Assembly (NCBI GenBank): GCA_000471045.1
Contig: KI301992.1
Coordinates: 1,438,781 to 1,502,780, forward strand
Length of the DNA: 64,000 nucleotides
From: an actinobacterium LLX17
GTDB taxonomy: Bacteria > Actinomycetota > Actinomycetes > Propionibacteriales > Nocardioidaceae
Direction of reading: 5' to 3'
Shown: one piece after another, positions 1-9,289 of the stretch
Position numbering within the stretch: the first letter of the stretch is position 1
Layout: every line of letters begins with the position of its first letter
Notes under the pieces: generated by a model
What the model was told of the DNA's origin: nothing
The model's database searches: none
The model's input: the letters and a program-made list of their open reading frames with translations, nothing else
Program-made: the position numbers and the translations under genes

Positions 1-1343
1 ACGACCCGGTGCGGGTCCAGCTCACTGGCTCCGGCGGCCGCGAGTGCCTCGCGCACGTCGTCGTCGGTCGCCTCGGGTGCCCCGAGTCGCACGGCCTCGG
101 CGATCGTCCCGGCGGGAACGCCCGGCACCTGTGGCACCCAGGCCACGCGCGACCGCCACGCGGGCAGGTCGACCTGGCCGATGTCCACCCCACCGATCGT
201 GGCGCGACCCTCGACCGGTTCGACCAGTCCCAGCAGGACGGCCAGCAGGGTCGACTTGCCGCTGCCGGACGGGCCGGTGACCGCCACCACCTCGCCGCGC
301 TCGACCCGCAGGCCCGGCACGCGCACCAGGCGGTCGTCGCGCGCGACGGTCACGTCGCGTACCTCGATGACCGGGTCCGCCGGCGGCACGGTGGTCCCCA
401 GGTTGAGCGGCCTCTCCAGCAGGTCGAGCGCCTCCTGCGCAGCGGCCACGCCGTCGGTGCTGTCGTGGTAGTGCAGGCCGAGGCGGCGGATGGGCAGGAA
501 CGCCTCCGGGGCGAGCAGGAGGACGAACATCCCGGTGGCGAGGTCGAGGTCACCGCCGACGATCCGCAGTCCCGTCGCGACCGCGACCAACGCCATCGAG
601 AGCGTCGAGAACAGCTCCAGCACGAGAGCGGAGAGGAAGGCTGTGCGCAGCGAGCTGACGGTCGCCTTCCGGTGCCGCTCCCCCACCACGCGCAGGCCGC
701 GGTCCGAGCGGCGTCCGAAGGTGCGCAGCGTCAGCACGCCGGAGGCGAGGTCGGAGAAGTGGCGGCCCAGCCGGGCCAGCTCGTCCCACCGGCGGTCGAG
801 GTGGTCGCGGGTCGACATCCCCACCAGCACCAGGAAGCCGACGACGAGGGGCACCGTCAGGCAGACGATGACCGCGGTCAGCAGGTCCACCGCCAGCAAC
901 GCCACGATCACCACGCCCGGCACCAGCACGGCGAGCACGAGCTGGGGCAGGAACCGGCCGACGTAACCGTCCAACCGGTCGAGGCCAGGACCCAGCAGGG
1001 TCGCGACCCGGGCGGACGACGGTCGGTCACCGGAACGTCGCGGGTCCAGCAGCGAATCGACGACGTCGTGCCGCAGCTCGGTGCGCACGCCCACGGCCGC
1101 CCGTGCGGCGGTCGTCGCGGCCAGGTGCCCGAGGAGTCCGCGACCCACGAGGCACCCCACGAGGGCGACGACCGCCGCCGTCGGCAACGTCGCGTCGGCG
1201 AACCCCCGGGACACCAGGTACGCGAGCAGAGCGGCCTGCGCCACGACCGCGAGTGCCGTCAGCCCACCGAGGAGGACGGCCGCGACGAGGTATCGCCGGA
1301 CGGCGCGGGAGCGACGGACGAGGCGCGGGTCGAGGGGTGTCAT
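1..1343 (-). CDS. cydD: CydD-type ABC transporter, membrane + ATPase (3' end outside window)
   Basis: Half-transporter of the CydDC family, the inner-membrane thiol/heme-related exporter needed to assemble cytochrome bd. The ATG at 1343 opens a frame that stays open to the left edge (447 codons seen). The N-terminal part is a hydrophobic ABC membrane domain. Around 245-275 the frame reads a Walker [10 protein letters not shown]. The LSGGQ signature, Walker B and stop lie beyond position 1, so whether it is a separate CydD or a fused CydDC, as in some actinomycetes, cannot be told. It starts 7 bases after the cydB stop, in the usual cydA-cydB-cydD order, which is the main reason for choosing CydD over another ABC exporter. 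Confidence 0.88.
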   Translation of the reverse strand, partial: MTPLDPRLVRRSRAVRRYLVAAVLLGGLTALAVVAQAALLAYLVSRGFADATLPTAAVVALVGCLVGRGLLGHLAATTAARAAVGVRTELRHDVVDSLLDPRRSGDRPSSARVATLLGPGLDRLDGYVGRFLPQLVLAVLVPGVVIVALLAVDLLTAVIVCLTVPLVVGFLVLVGMSTRDHLDRRWDELARLGRHFSDLASGVLTLRTFGRRSDRGLRVVGERHRKATVSSLRTAFLSALVLELFSTLSMALVAVATGLRIVGGDLDLATGMFVLLLAPEAFLPIRRLGLHYHDSTDGVAAAQEALDLLERPLNLGTTVPPADPVIEVRDVTVARDDRLVRVPGLRVERGEVVAVTGPSGSGKSTLLAVLLGLVEPVEGRATIGGVDIGQVDLPAWRSRVAWVPQVPGVPAGTIAEAVRLGAPEATDDDVREALAAAGASELDPHRV

Positions 1344-1350
1344 GACGCGG

Positions 1351-2346
1351 TCACGCCGGGATGTGGTGGGTGCCGATGCGGCGCCGGAAGACCCAGTACG
1401 ACCACGCCTGGTAGCCGATCACGATCGGCGTGAAGGCCAGGGCGACCCACGACATGATCTGCAGCGTGTAGGGCGACGAGGCCGCGTTGGTCGTGGTCAG
1501 CGTGCCGGCCGGGTCCAGCGTGGACGGCATCACGTCGGGGAACAACGCGAGGAACCACACGGCCACGAGCGCAGCGATCGCCAATGCGGTGCCGGCGAAG
1601 GCCCAGCCCTCCGCGGCACGGGCACCCGCCGCGAGTCCACCGGCCAGTCCGATCACACCCACGGCTCCAGCCGCCCACACCGCCAGGTCTCCGTCGCGCA
1701 GCGCCGTCCAGGCCACCAGGGCTCCGAGCAGCGTCAGCGTGGTGCCACCGGATCGCAGCGCCAGGCCGCGAGCGCGTGAGCGGATGTCGCCCACGGTCTT
1801 GAGCGCGACGAAGAAGGCTCCGTGCGTCAGGCTCAGGGCGACGACGGTGGCCCCACCGAGCAGCGCGTAAGGGGTGAGCAGGTCGCCGAGGGATCCGACG
1901 AAGTCGTGGTCGGCGTCGAGGGGCACGCCGCGCACGACGTTCGCCAGCACCAGGCCCCACAGGAACGGCGGCACGACCGAGCCGGCCACGATCGCCCGGT
2001 CCCATCCTTGCTTCCAGGTGATGTCGGCCCGCTTGTGCCGGTACTCCAGCCCCACGGCTCGCACGATCAACGTGGCGAGGATCGCCAGCAGCGGCAGGTA
2101 GAACCCGCTGAACAGCGTCGCGTACCACTCGGGGAACGCCGCGAACGTCGCGCCGACCGCCACGATCAGCCAGACCTCGTTGCCGTCCCACACCGGGCCG
2201 ATCGTGTTGAGCAGCACGCGCCGCTCACGGTCGTCTCGGGCCAGCACAGCCAGCAGCATGCCTACGCCGAAGTCGAATCCCTCGAGCACCAGGTAGCCCA
2301 GCCACAGGATCGCGATCAACGCGAACCAGACGGTCGTCAGCTCCAT
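1351..2346 (-). CDS. cydB: Cytochrome bd ubiquinol/menaquinol oxidase subunit II
   Basis: 331-residue polytopic subunit of the high-affinity terminal oxidase cytochrome bd, pairing with CydA in the cytoplasmic membrane. The N-terminus ([20 protein letters not shown] then [10 protein letters not shown]) is the classic CydB start. A longer frame exists to 2460, but its extra residues are arginine/serine-rich shadow of cydA, so the ATG at 2346 is preferred. Repeated hydrophobic helices and the conserved WDGNEVWL stretch are present. It starts 10 bases after the cydA stop and is followed 7 bases later by cydD, so the three are surely one transcript. Confidence 0.97.
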   Translation of the reverse strand: MELTTVWFALIAILWLGYLVLEGFDFGVGMLLAVLARDDRERRVLLNTIGPVWDGNEVWLIVAVGATFAAFPEWYATLFSGFYLPLLAILATLIVRAVGLEYRHKRADITWKQGWDRAIVAGSVVPPFLWGLVLANVVRGVPLDADHDFVGSLGDLLTPYALLGGATVVALSLTHGAFFVALKTVGDIRSRARGLALRSGGTTLTLLGALVAWTALRDGDLAVWAAGAVGVIGLAGGLAAGARAAEGWAFAGTALAIAALVAVWFLALFPDVMPSTLDPAGTLTTTNAASSPYTLQIMSWVALAFTPIVIGYQAWSYWVFRRRIGTHHIPA

Positions 2347-2356
2347 GTCCACTCCC

Positions 2357-3784
2357 TCAGTAGGCGAACGCCAGCGGGGCGTCCGGGTCGTCGACCCGCT
2401 GGGGCGGCTGCGCCTCCGGCAGCGGCCCGCGGATCGTGGTGAGCAGGAGCTTGAACTCAACGACCGCCAGCACCCCGTACAGCGCGGTGAAGCCGATCAG
2501 CGAGGTGAGCACGGTGCCCGCCCCCACGGTGGGCGAGACGCCGGACGCGGTGGGCAGCAGCCCGAACACCAGCCACGGCTGGCGGCCCATCTCGGTGAAG
2601 ATCCAGCCGAACGAGTTGGCCGCCAACGGCAGGAACGGCAGCACGACGGCCGCCCGCAGCAGCCACCGACCGGTCCGCGTCGCGACCGACGGGGTCAGGC
2701 CCCGGCGCGTGGCCCACAGCATCCAGGCTCCGATGGCCATCGCCAGCCCGCCGGAGGTGATCATCATCCGGAAGGTCCAGTAGGTCACGGGGATGTTGGG
2801 GGCGTAGTCACCCGGGCCGTACGCCTCTTCGTACTCCGCCTGCAGCGAGTTGATGCCGCGGATCTCGCCGTCCCAGTCACCCGTGCCGAGGTACGAGAGC
2901 AGGTGCGGCACCTTGGCCTCGAAGACCGGCTCGCGGCCGTCGAGCGTGCCCACCGTCAGCAGCGAGAACGACGCCGGTGCCTCGTCCTCGTAGAGCCCCT
3001 CGGCGGCCGCCATCTTCATGGGCTGCACCTCGGTCATGACCTTGCCCTGGAAGTCGCCCGAGATCATCGTGCCGAGACCCGCCACCAGCAGGGTGACCGC
3101 GCCGAGCCGCAGCGTGCGGCGGAAGGTCTCCCCGTCGTCGGGCCGGCGCAGCATCCGCCACAGGCTCACGCCCGCCACGACGGCGCCGCCGACCATGAGG
3201 CAGGCGAAGATCGTGTGCGGGAAGGTCGCCAGCAGGACCGGGTTGGTCAGCACCGCGCCGATGTCGGTCAGCTCCGCTCGGCCCGCCTCGGGGTTCATCG
3301 CGAAGCCGACCGGGTTCTGCATGAACGAGTTCGCCGCGAGGATGAAGTAGGCCGACAGGATGCTGCCGATCGCGGCGGTCCAGATGCAGGCCAGGTGCAC
3401 GAGGGGGTGCAGGCGCCCCCATCCGAAGATCCAGAGCCCCAGGAACGTGGCTTCCAGGAAGAACGCCAGCAGGCCCTCGATCGCCAGCGGCGCACCGAAG
3501 ACGTCGCCGACGAACCGCGAGTAGTCGCTCCAGTTCATGCCGAACTGGAACTCCTGCACGATGCCCGTGACGATGCCGAGGGCCACGTTGATCAGGAAGA
3601 GCTTGCCGAAGAAGCGCGTCAGGCGGAGCCAGCGCTCGTCGCCCGTACGGTGCCAGAACGTCTGCATGATGGCGACGAGGACGACCAGCCCGATCGTCAC
3701 CGGCACGAAGAAGAAGTGGTAGACGGTCGTGATGCCGAACTGCCAGCGTGCGAGATCGAGGGGGGCCAGATCGAGTGCCTCCAC
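2357..3784 (-). CDS. cydA: Cytochrome bd oxidase subunit I
   Basis: 475-residue heme-binding catalytic subunit that oxidises quinol and reduces oxygen to water. His23, in a run of aromatic residues near the N-terminus (VYHFFFVPVT), matches the conserved heme b595 ligand region. The CydA signature GRQPW is at residues 400-404. The loop between the middle helices is of the short Q-loop type common in Gram-positive bacteria. First gene of the cyd operon. Its promoter region (3785-3914) is shared with blaI and holds three BlaI-type operators, the nearest only 24 bases upstream of the start codon. Confidence 0.97.
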   Translation of the reverse strand: MEALDLAPLDLARWQFGITTVYHFFFVPVTIGLVVLVAIMQTFWHRTGDERWLRLTRFFGKLFLINVALGIVTGIVQEFQFGMNWSDYSRFVGDVFGAPLAIEGLLAFFLEATFLGLWIFGWGRLHPLVHLACIWTAAIGSILSAYFILAANSFMQNPVGFAMNPEAGRAELTDIGAVLTNPVLLATFPHTIFACLMVGGAVVAGVSLWRMLRRPDDGETFRRTLRLGAVTLLVAGLGTMISGDFQGKVMTEVQPMKMAAAEGLYEDEAPASFSLLTVGTLDGREPVFEAKVPHLLSYLGTGDWDGEIRGINSLQAEYEEAYGPGDYAPNIPVTYWTFRMMITSGGLAMAIGAWMLWATRRGLTPSVATRTGRWLLRAAVVLPFLPLAANSFGWIFTEMGRQPWLVFGLLPTASGVSPTVGAGTVLTSLIGFTALYGVLAVVEFKLLLTTIRGPLPEAQPPQRVDDPDAPLAFAY

Positions 3785-3807
3785 GACGCCTCCTCAGACG
3801 GTCGCCA

Positions 3808-3826
3808 TTACTACGCGCTGTAGTAA
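3808..3826. promoter_or_regulatory. BlaI/MecI-type operator 1 (perfect palindrome)
   Basis: TTACTAC-GCGCT-GTAGTAA: a perfect 7+7 inverted repeat around a 5-base spacer, 24-42 bases upstream of the cydA start. The half-site resembles the TACTAC/GTAGTA half-sites bound by BlaI/MecI/CopY-family winged-helix repressors. A repressor of that family is encoded by the divergent gene. Confidence 0.75.
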
Positions 3827-3827
3827 C

Positions 3828-3844
3828 TACTACCGAGTGTAGGA
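3828..3844. promoter_or_regulatory. BlaI-type operator 2
   Basis: TACTAC-CGAGT-GTAGGA, the same 6-5-6 geometry as operator 1 with one mismatch in the right half. It begins 2 bases after operator 1, so two repressor dimers could bind side by side. Confidence 0.65.
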
Positions 3845-3887
3845 CTTGGGTGGGTCGGCACCAGTCCCCCGCGATGTGATCCTGCCC

Positions 3888-3904
3888 TCCTACGTCGTGT
3901 AGTA
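3888..3904. promoter_or_regulatory. BlaI-type operator 3, next to blaI start
   Basis: TCCTAC-GTCGT-GTAGTA, the same geometry with one mismatch in the left half. It ends 11 bases before the blaI GTG, where a bound repressor would block blaI's own transcription or initiation. This fits autoregulation. Confidence 0.68.
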
Positions 3905-3914
3905 GATTGGCCTC

Positions 3915-4271
3915 GTGGCACGACTTGGAGAGCTCGAGCGCTCGGTGATGAACGTCCTGTGGGACGCCACCGGACCCCTGTCGGTGCGCGACGTCCAGGA
4001 CGCCCTGGACGACCGCCGACTCGCCTACACGACCGTCATGACGGTGCTCGACCGCCTGGGCACCAAGGACATGGTCGATCGCGAGCGCGACGGCCGGGCC
4101 TACCGGTACACGCCGCGACTGACCCGCCAGTCCGCCACGGCCGAGCTGATCGACGCGGCCCTCGACGCCTCGGGCGACCGCACCTCGGCCCTGGTGCACT
4201 TCGCGCGCACCGTCGACCCCGACGAGGCCGCCGTACTGCGCCGCGCGCTCGACGAGATCACTGGCAGCTGA
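3915..4271 (+). CDS. blaI: BlaI/MecI/CopY-family transcriptional repressor
   Basis: 118-residue winged-helix repressor. The N-terminal half reads LGELERSVMNVLW and then the recognition helix region (AYTTVMTVLDRL), a hallmark of the penicillinase-repressor family. The C-terminal half is the dimerisation part. Family members dimerise on TACTAC-type palindromes and are cleaved or released when a partner M56 peptidase senses its signal. The GTG start at 3915 lies just downstream of operator 3. The M56 gene follows in the same direction, so the pair is a BlaI/BlaR1-like module. No beta-lactamase is next to it; the divergent neighbour is the cytochrome bd operon, a likely target. Confidence 0.93.
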   Translation: MARLGELERSVMNVLWDATGPLSVRDVQDALDDRRLAYTTVMTVLDRLGTKDMVDRERDGRAYRYTPRLTRQSATAELIDAALDASGDRTSALVHFARTVDPDEAAVLRRALDEITGS

Positions 4272-4296
4272 CCCCGCCGCCGTGACCCCGCCGCCG
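4269..4296 (+). repeat. 14-bp tandem duplication containing the blaI stop codon
   Basis: Two perfect copies of TGACCCCGCCGCCG at 4269-4282 and 4283-4296. The first three bases are the blaI stop codon, so the duplication repeats the stop. Confidence 0.9.
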
Positions 4297-4309
4297 TGAT
4301 TGGCCCGCC

Positions 4310-5194
4310 ATGACTCCCCTGCTGCTGGGACTCATCGGGATCGCGCTGACGCTCCCGGTCCCGGCCCTGCTGGCCCGCACGCGCTGGCCGTACCGGTCCC
4401 CCGCTGCCGGCATCGTCATGTGGCAGTCACTGGCCCTGGCGGCGATCCTCGCGACCTCCGGCGCCGGCCTGTCGACCGCCCTCTGGCTCGTGTCGGAGGA
4501 CGACCCCTCGGCCTGGCGGGTCGCCCTGCACGTGCTGGTGCTCGCGATCGGCGTGCTGGTGTGGGCCCGGTTCTGGTGGGCCGTGTGGACGGTGTGGCGG
4601 CGCACGGAGGCGCGTCGTCGGCGCCAGCGCCAGCTGGTCGACCTGCTGGGCGAGCCGGACGGCACGGCCCCCGCTCTGCGCGTGCTGCAGCACGAGACAC
4701 CGATCGCCTACTGCCTGCCGGACCGGACCGAGGCACGAGTCGTCGTGACGAGCGGGGCCATCGATGCCCTGGACACCGACGGCCTGCGCGCGGTGCTGGA
4801 GCACGAGCGGTCCCACGTCCGGGCCCGGCACGACCTCGTGCTGGAGGGATTCGAGTTCCTGCGCGCCGCCTACCCGAAGGTGCTGCGTACCGACGCGCCC
4901 CTGGAGCAGAGCCGGGTCATGGTCGAGCTGCTGGCCGACGACGCCGCCCGTCGCGTCACGGGCGACCGCGCCCTGGCCGGAGCGATCGTGGCACTGGCCG
5001 GCAGCGCCGCCCCCGACGGCGCGCTGGGCTCGGGCGGCTCGACGCTGATCCGGCTGGATCGCCTGTGCGAACCACCCACCCGCTGGTGGGCCACGACGCT
5101 CGCGCTCGGCATCTCGGCGGTCGTGCTCGTGGTGCCGACGGTGTTCCTCGCGGTGCCGTGGATCGTGCACGCCGTGGAAGTCCTGGCGCGCTGA
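4310..5194 (+). CDS. M56-family membrane zinc metallopeptidase (BlaR1-like, no sensor domain)
   Basis: 294 residues with several hydrophobic segments (about 3-20, 35-60, 72-96 and near the C-terminus) and a zinc-binding HERSH motif at residues 165-169, the HExxH of peptidase family M56. In BlaR1/MecR1 systems the peptidase cleaves or inactivates the partner repressor. This short form ends after a last membrane helix and has no extracellular penicillin-binding domain, so its signal is unknown. It starts 38 bases after blaI and probably shares its mRNA. Short BlaR-like partners of BlaI are common in actinobacteria. Confidence 0.88.
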   Translation: MTPLLLGLIGIALTLPVPALLARTRWPYRSPAAGIVMWQSLALAAILATSGAGLSTALWLVSEDDPSAWRVALHVLVLAIGVLVWARFWWAVWTVWRRTEARRRRQRQLVDLLGEPDGTAPALRVLQHETPIAYCLPDRTEARVVVTSGAIDALDTDGLRAVLEHERSHVRARHDLVLEGFEFLRAAYPKVLRTDAPLEQSRVMVELLADDAARRVTGDRALAGAIVALAGSAAPDGALGSGGSTLIRLDRLCEPPTRWWATTLALGISAVVLVVPTVFLAVPWIVHAVEVLAR

Positions 5195-5200
5195 GCCTGC

Positions 5201-5641
5201 TCAGGTGAGCGGCTCGAGCACCTGTCGGATCGCGTCGGGCACCGGCGTCACGGACCGTTCTGCGCCGGTGACGTAGACGTGCACGAAGCGGCCGATCGCA
5301 GCCGGCTCGTCGGACTCACCCTGGAACAGGCCGATCTCGTAGACGACGCTCGACGTGCCCAGGCGCGTGACCCGCAGTCCCGCCTCGACGTCGCCCGGGA
5401 ATCGCAGCTCGCGCAGGAAGCGGCACCCCGTCTCGGCCACCACGCCGTAGGCGTCGAGCCGGCGGATGTCGGTGCCGGTGGCCTCGATCAGGTAGCCGTT
5501 CACCGCGGTGTCGAAGAAGGAGTAGTAGACGACGTTGTTGACGTGCCCGTAGACGTCCTCGTCCTCCCAGCGCGTCGTGATGCGCTGCAGGACCGGGAAG
5601 TCACCGCGCGTGGGCTCACGGGTCGGCTCGGACTGGCTCAT
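5201..5641 (-). CDS. Hotdog-fold acyl-CoA thioesterase (YbgC/4-HBT-like)
   Basis: 146-residue single hotdog domain. The motif RWEDEDVYGHVNNVVYYSFF matches the helix-1 signature of the 4-hydroxybenzoyl-CoA thioesterase/YbgC family, with the acidic residue before GHVNN expected at the active site. Its ATG overlaps the smc stop by 4 bases (ATGA, 5638-5641), so it is translated with smc. The stop lies 6 bases from the convergent M56 gene with no hairpin terminator between them. Substrate unknown. Confidence 0.88.
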   Translation of the reverse strand: MSQSEPTREPTRGDFPVLQRITTRWEDEDVYGHVNNVVYYSFFDTAVNGYLIEATGTDIRRLDAYGVVAETGCRFLRELRFPGDVEAGLRVTRLGTSSVVYEIGLFQGESDEPAAIGRFVHVYVTGAERSVTPVPDAIRQVLEPLT

Positions 5642-8600
5642 ACCGGCTCCTCCTCGCGCAGGCGCTGGCTGATGACGGCCGAGACGCCGTCGCCGCGCAT
5701 CGAGACGCCGTACAGCGCGTCGGCGACCTCCATCGTGCGCTTCTGGTGCGTGATGACGATGAGCTGGGAGTTGGCGCGCAGCTCCTCGTAGATCTCGAGC
5801 AGGCGCCCGAGGTTGGTGTCGTCGAGCGCCGCCTCCACCTCGTCGAGGATGTAGAACGGGCTGGGCCGCGCCTTGAACAGGGCGACCAGGAACGCCACGG
5901 CCACGAGCGAGCGCTCGCCACCGGACAGCAGCGAGAGCCGCTTGACCTTCTTGCCCGGCGGGCGGGCCTCGACGTCGATGCCGGTCGTGAGCATGTTCTG
6001 CGGGTCGGTCAGCAGGATGCGTCCCTCACCCCCGGGGAACAGGCGGCTGAAGACGTCGGCGAACTCGCGCTCCACGTCGTACCAGGCCTCGGTGAAGACC
6101 TGCTCGACCTTGGCGTCGACGTCCTCGACGATGTCCAGCAGGTCCTGGCGGGTCTTGCGAAGGTCGGCGAGCTGGTCGGACAAGAACTGGTGGCGCTCCT
6201 CGAGGGCACTGAACTCCTCGAGCGCCAGCGGGTTGACCTTGCCTAGCATCGCCAGACCGCGTTCGGCGGCCCGCAGGCGCTTGGCCTGCTGCTCGCGCAC
6301 GTAGGGCACGGGCTCGAGCGGCTCGCCCTCGTCGTCGGACTGCGGCACCGGCACGTCGGGGCCGTACTCCGCCACCAACGCCTCGACCTCCAGGCCCAGC
6401 TCCTCGCTGGCACGGGTCTGCAAGGCCTCGAGCTTCATGCGCAGCTCGGCGCGCGCCATCTCGTCGCGGTGCACCGAGTCCTTGAGCGCCTCGAGCTCCT
6501 CGGTCAGTCCGCGGAGGCGGGCGCGGACCTCGCGCAGCTCGGTCTCGCTGCCCGAGCGCGACTGCTCGATCTCGGCCCGCAGGCGGGCGGCTCGGTCGAT
6601 CGAGAGCCCAAGATGGGCCAGGACCTGGTCGGTCGCAGCGATGACGACACGGGCCGCCTCGGCCTCGCGCACCTGCCGTGCCCGGCGCTCGGCCGCCCGA
6701 CGACGGGCCTCCCGCTCGGCCTCCGCCGCCTCGAACAGCGCCGTCACCTGGCCGTCCAGCGCGCGGGCCCGCTCCTCGCTGGTGCGCAGCGCGAGCCGCG
6801 CCTCGGTCTCGGCACGGCGTGCGGTCGACGCGGCCTCGGCCAGCCCTTCGAGCTCGCTGGTGTCGGGCTCGGTCTCCGGCGCGGACTCCGCCTGCACCAA
6901 GCGGTCCTCCAGCTCGGCGAGGCCCTCCATGTCACGGTCGCGGGCCGCCTCGGCCTCGACGATCGCCTGCGCGAGCCGCTCGGCCTCACCGCGCGACGCG
7001 CGGGCCGTGGAGCCCAGCTGGCCCAGCGACTCGGCCACGGCGGCCATCTCGGCGTCGGACTCGTGCAGCCGCTCCAGCACCGCGTCGACGCGCTGCTGGG
7101 CCTCCTCGCGGCGCGTCGTGCGGGCCGCGTGCTCGAACCGGAGCCGCTCGGCCTCGTGCGCGGTGGACGCGAGATCCGCCTCGGCCTGGTCGATCGCGGC
7201 ACGGACCTCGATGAGGCTCTGCTTCGACGTGGAGCCGCCGGACGCGAAGTGGGCCCCGAGCACGTCTCCCTCGCGCGTCACGGCGGTGACGTCGGAGGCC
7301 TGGCGCACCAGGGCGCGGGCCGCCGCGAGGTCGTCGACGACGGCCATCTTGAACAGCAGGCGCCGCAGCGCCTGCTGGAGGGCGGGCGGGCCTTCCACCA
7401 CGTCGACGGCGTACGTGGCGCCGTCCGGCAGTCCGGGCCAGTCGGCGTCGTCCATCACGTCGCCCTCGAGACCGAGCAGCAGTCCGGCCCGGCCGAGGTC
7501 CTCGGCCTTGAGCTTCTCCATCGCGGTGACGGCGTTGTCGAGGTGATCGACGGCCACGGCGTCGGCGGCCGAGCCCAGAGCCGACGCGATGGCGGCCTCG
7601 AAGCCGGCCCGCACGGTGACCAGCGCAGCGACCGAGCCCAGCAGTCCGCTGAGCTCGTCGGTGGCGGCGAGCAGCGCTCCCGCGCCGTCCTTGCGCGCGA
7701 GGCCCAGCTCGAGGGCCTCCTTGCGCGCGGTGAGGGCGGCCTCCTGGCGCTCCAGCTGCTGGAGCCGGGTGGTCATCTCGGTCAGCTCGGCGTCGACGGC
7801 GGTCAGCGCGGCCTCGGCCTGCTCCAGCTCCTCGTCGAGCCCCGACTCGCCGGCGTTGAGACCGGCGATCTGCGACTCGAGGGTCGTGAACTCGCGGTGG
7901 GCGGCGTCGGCCCGCTCGGCCGCGGCGTCGCGGGCCGAGCTGAGCCGGCCGATCTCGGCGCCGGCGGCCTCGGCGCGCAGGCGGATCGCGTTGACCTGGC
8001 CGTGCAGGCGTGCGAGTCCCTCGCGCTGGTCGGCCGCGGCCCGCAGCAGGCCCGCGACACGGCGCTCCTCAGTCGTGTAGGCCTCCTCGGCCGCCGAGCG
8101 CTGGGCGATGACCTGCTCGAGCCGCTCGGCCGCCGCATCGACCTCACCGGCGAGGGTCCCGTGCTGCTCCTGGGCACGGCGGGCGTCGGCCTCCAGCTCC
8201 TCGGGGTCGCGACCCGAGCGCTGGTCGTCGGCCTCGACGGCGGCGAGCCGCACGCGCTCCGTGGCCAGTCCGGCGGTGCCACGCAGGCGCTCCCGGACAC
8301 CGGACAGCGCGTACCAGGCTTCCTGCGCGGCGGACAGCCGCGGCGAGTCGTCGCGCAGGCGGTCCTCGAGCTCGGTCTCGCTCTGCCGGGCGACTGAGAT
8401 GGCCATCTCGACGGCGTCGCGTCGTTCCTTCAGCGCCTTCTCGTCGGCGAGCTCGGTGTCGATGACCTGCTGGGCGGCCACGACGTCGTCGGCGAGCAGC
8501 CGGGCCCGCGCGTCACGGACGTCGGCCTGGATGACGGCGGCACGACGGGCGACCTCGGCCTGCCGACCCAATGGCTTGAGCTGACGACGCAGCTCGTTGA

Positions 8601-9183
8601 GCACGTCGGTCAGGCGCTGCAGGTTGCCCTGGGTCGAGTCGAGCTTGCGGAGGGCTTTCTCCTTGCGCTTGCGGTGCTTGAGGACGCCGGCGGCCTCCTC
8701 GATGAAGCCGCGGCGCTCCTCGGGGGTGGCCCGCAGGACGCTGTCGAGCTGGCCCTGCCCGACGATGACGTGCATCTCGCGCCCGATGCCGGAGTCGCTG
8801 AGCAGCTCCTGCACGTCGAGCAGGCGGCACGTGGTGCCGTTGATGGCGTACTCGGAGCCACCGTTGCGGAACATCGTCCGGCTGATGGTGACCTCGGTGT
8901 AGTCGATCGGCAGCGCGCCGTCGGTGTTGTCGATCGTGAGCACGACCTCGGCGCGGCCGAGCGGCGCGCGTCCGGCGGTGCCGGCGAAGATGACGTCCTC
9001 CATCTTGCCGCCGCGCAGCGACTTGGCGCCCTGCTCGCCCATGACCCACGAGAGGGCGTCGACGACGTTGGACTTGCCGGAGCCGTTGGGCCCGACGACG
9101 CACGTGATGCCGGGCTCGAGCTGCAGCGTCGTCGACGAGGCGAACGACTTGAAGCCCCGGAGCGTCAAGCTCTTCAGATACAC
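5638..9183 (-). CDS. smc: Chromosome segregation/condensation ATPase SMC
   Basis: 1181-residue SMC protein that, with ScpA and ScpB, loads at the origin and compacts and separates daughter chromosomes. Walker A GPNGSGKS is at residues 31-38. Two long Glu/Ala/Arg-rich coiled coils surround a hinge at roughly 500-640. The C-terminal head has LSGGERSL and the Walker B/D-loop YILDEVEAALDD. Length is normal for the family. The full frame begins at GTG 9183, but the same 25 bases are repeated just upstream (see repeat at 9162-9212), and the better Shine-Dalgarno sequence precedes the upstream copy. The usual downstream partner ftsY is replaced by a thioesterase. Confidence 0.97.
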   Translation of the reverse strand: MYLKSLTLRGFKSFASSTTLQLEPGITCVVGPNGSGKSNVVDALSWVMGEQGAKSLRGGKMEDVIFAGTAGRAPLGRAEVVLTIDNTDGALPIDYTEVTISRTMFRNGGSEYAINGTTCRLLDVQELLSDSGIGREMHVIVGQGQLDSVLRATPEERRGFIEEAAGVLKHRKRKEKALRKLDSTQGNLQRLTDVLNELRRQLKPLGRQAEVARRAAVIQADVRDARARLLADDVVAAQQVIDTELADEKALKERRDAVEMAISVARQSETELEDRLRDDSPRLSAAQEAWYALSGVRERLRGTAGLATERVRLAAVEADDQRSGRDPEELEADARRAQEQHGTLAGEVDAAAERLEQVIAQRSAAEEAYTTEERRVAGLLRAAADQREGLARLHGQVNAIRLRAEAAGAEIGRLSSARDAAAERADAAHREFTTLESQIAGLNAGESGLDEELEQAEAALTAVDAELTEMTTRLQQLERQEAALTARKEALELGLARKDGAGALLAATDELSGLLGSVAALVTVRAGFEAAIASALGSAADAVAVDHLDNAVTAMEKLKAEDLGRAGLLLGLEGDVMDDADWPGLPDGATYAVDVVEGPPALQQALRRLLFKMAVVDDLAAARALVRQASDVTAVTREGDVLGAHFASGGSTSKQSLIEVRAAIDQAEADLASTAHEAERLRFEHAARTTRREEAQQRVDAVLERLHESDAEMAAVAESLGQLGSTARASRGEAERLAQAIVEAEAARDRDMEGLAELEDRLVQAESAPETEPDTSELEGLAEAASTARRAETEARLALRTSEERARALDGQVTALFEAAEAEREARRRAAERRARQVREAEAARVVIAATDQVLAHLGLSIDRAARLRAEIEQSRSGSETELREVRARLRGLTEELEALKDSVHRDEMARAELRMKLEALQTRASEELGLEVEALVAEYGPDVPVPQSDDEGEPLEPVPYVREQQAKRLRAAERGLAMLGKVNPLALEEFSALEERHQFLSDQLADLRKTRQDLLDIVEDVDAKVEQVFTEAWYDVEREFADVFSRLFPGGEGRILLTDPQNMLTTGIDVEARPPGKKVKRLSLLSGGERSLVAVAFLVALFKARPSPFYILDEVEAALDDTNLGRLLEIYEELRANSQLIVITHQKRTMEVADALYGVSMRGDGVSAVISQRLREEEPV

Positions 9184-9212
9184 GGCTGCGTCAAGCTCTT
9201 CAGATACACGGC
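9162..9212 (-). repeat. 26-bp-period duplication of the smc start, creating an 11-codon leader ORF
   Basis: The 25 bases at 9162-9186 (smc start, encoding V/M-Y-L-K-S-L-T) recur exactly at 9188-9212. Period 26 puts the upstream GTG (9209) out of frame. It reads MYLKSLTQPCI and stops at TGA 9176-9174, 5 bases past the real smc start codon (9183-9181). GGGAG lies 5 bases before the upstream GTG, while the real start has no clear Shine-Dalgarno sequence. Confidence 0.9.
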
Positions 9213-9289
9213 GGCTCCCGGGGCGTGCAGACGGTCAGGTGGGTGGGAGCCACCCTAGGACAGAGTGACCGTCAGGTCGGTGACCGACG

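Noticed and set aside
9-1433. 474-codon plus-strand frame over the cydD region
   Set aside because: Shadow of the ABC transporter; the opposite frame has a proper Walker A and stays open to the edge.
6469-8397. 642-codon plus-strand frame opposite smc
   Set aside because: Antisense shadow of the smc coiled coil; Leu/Gly/Arg repeats only.
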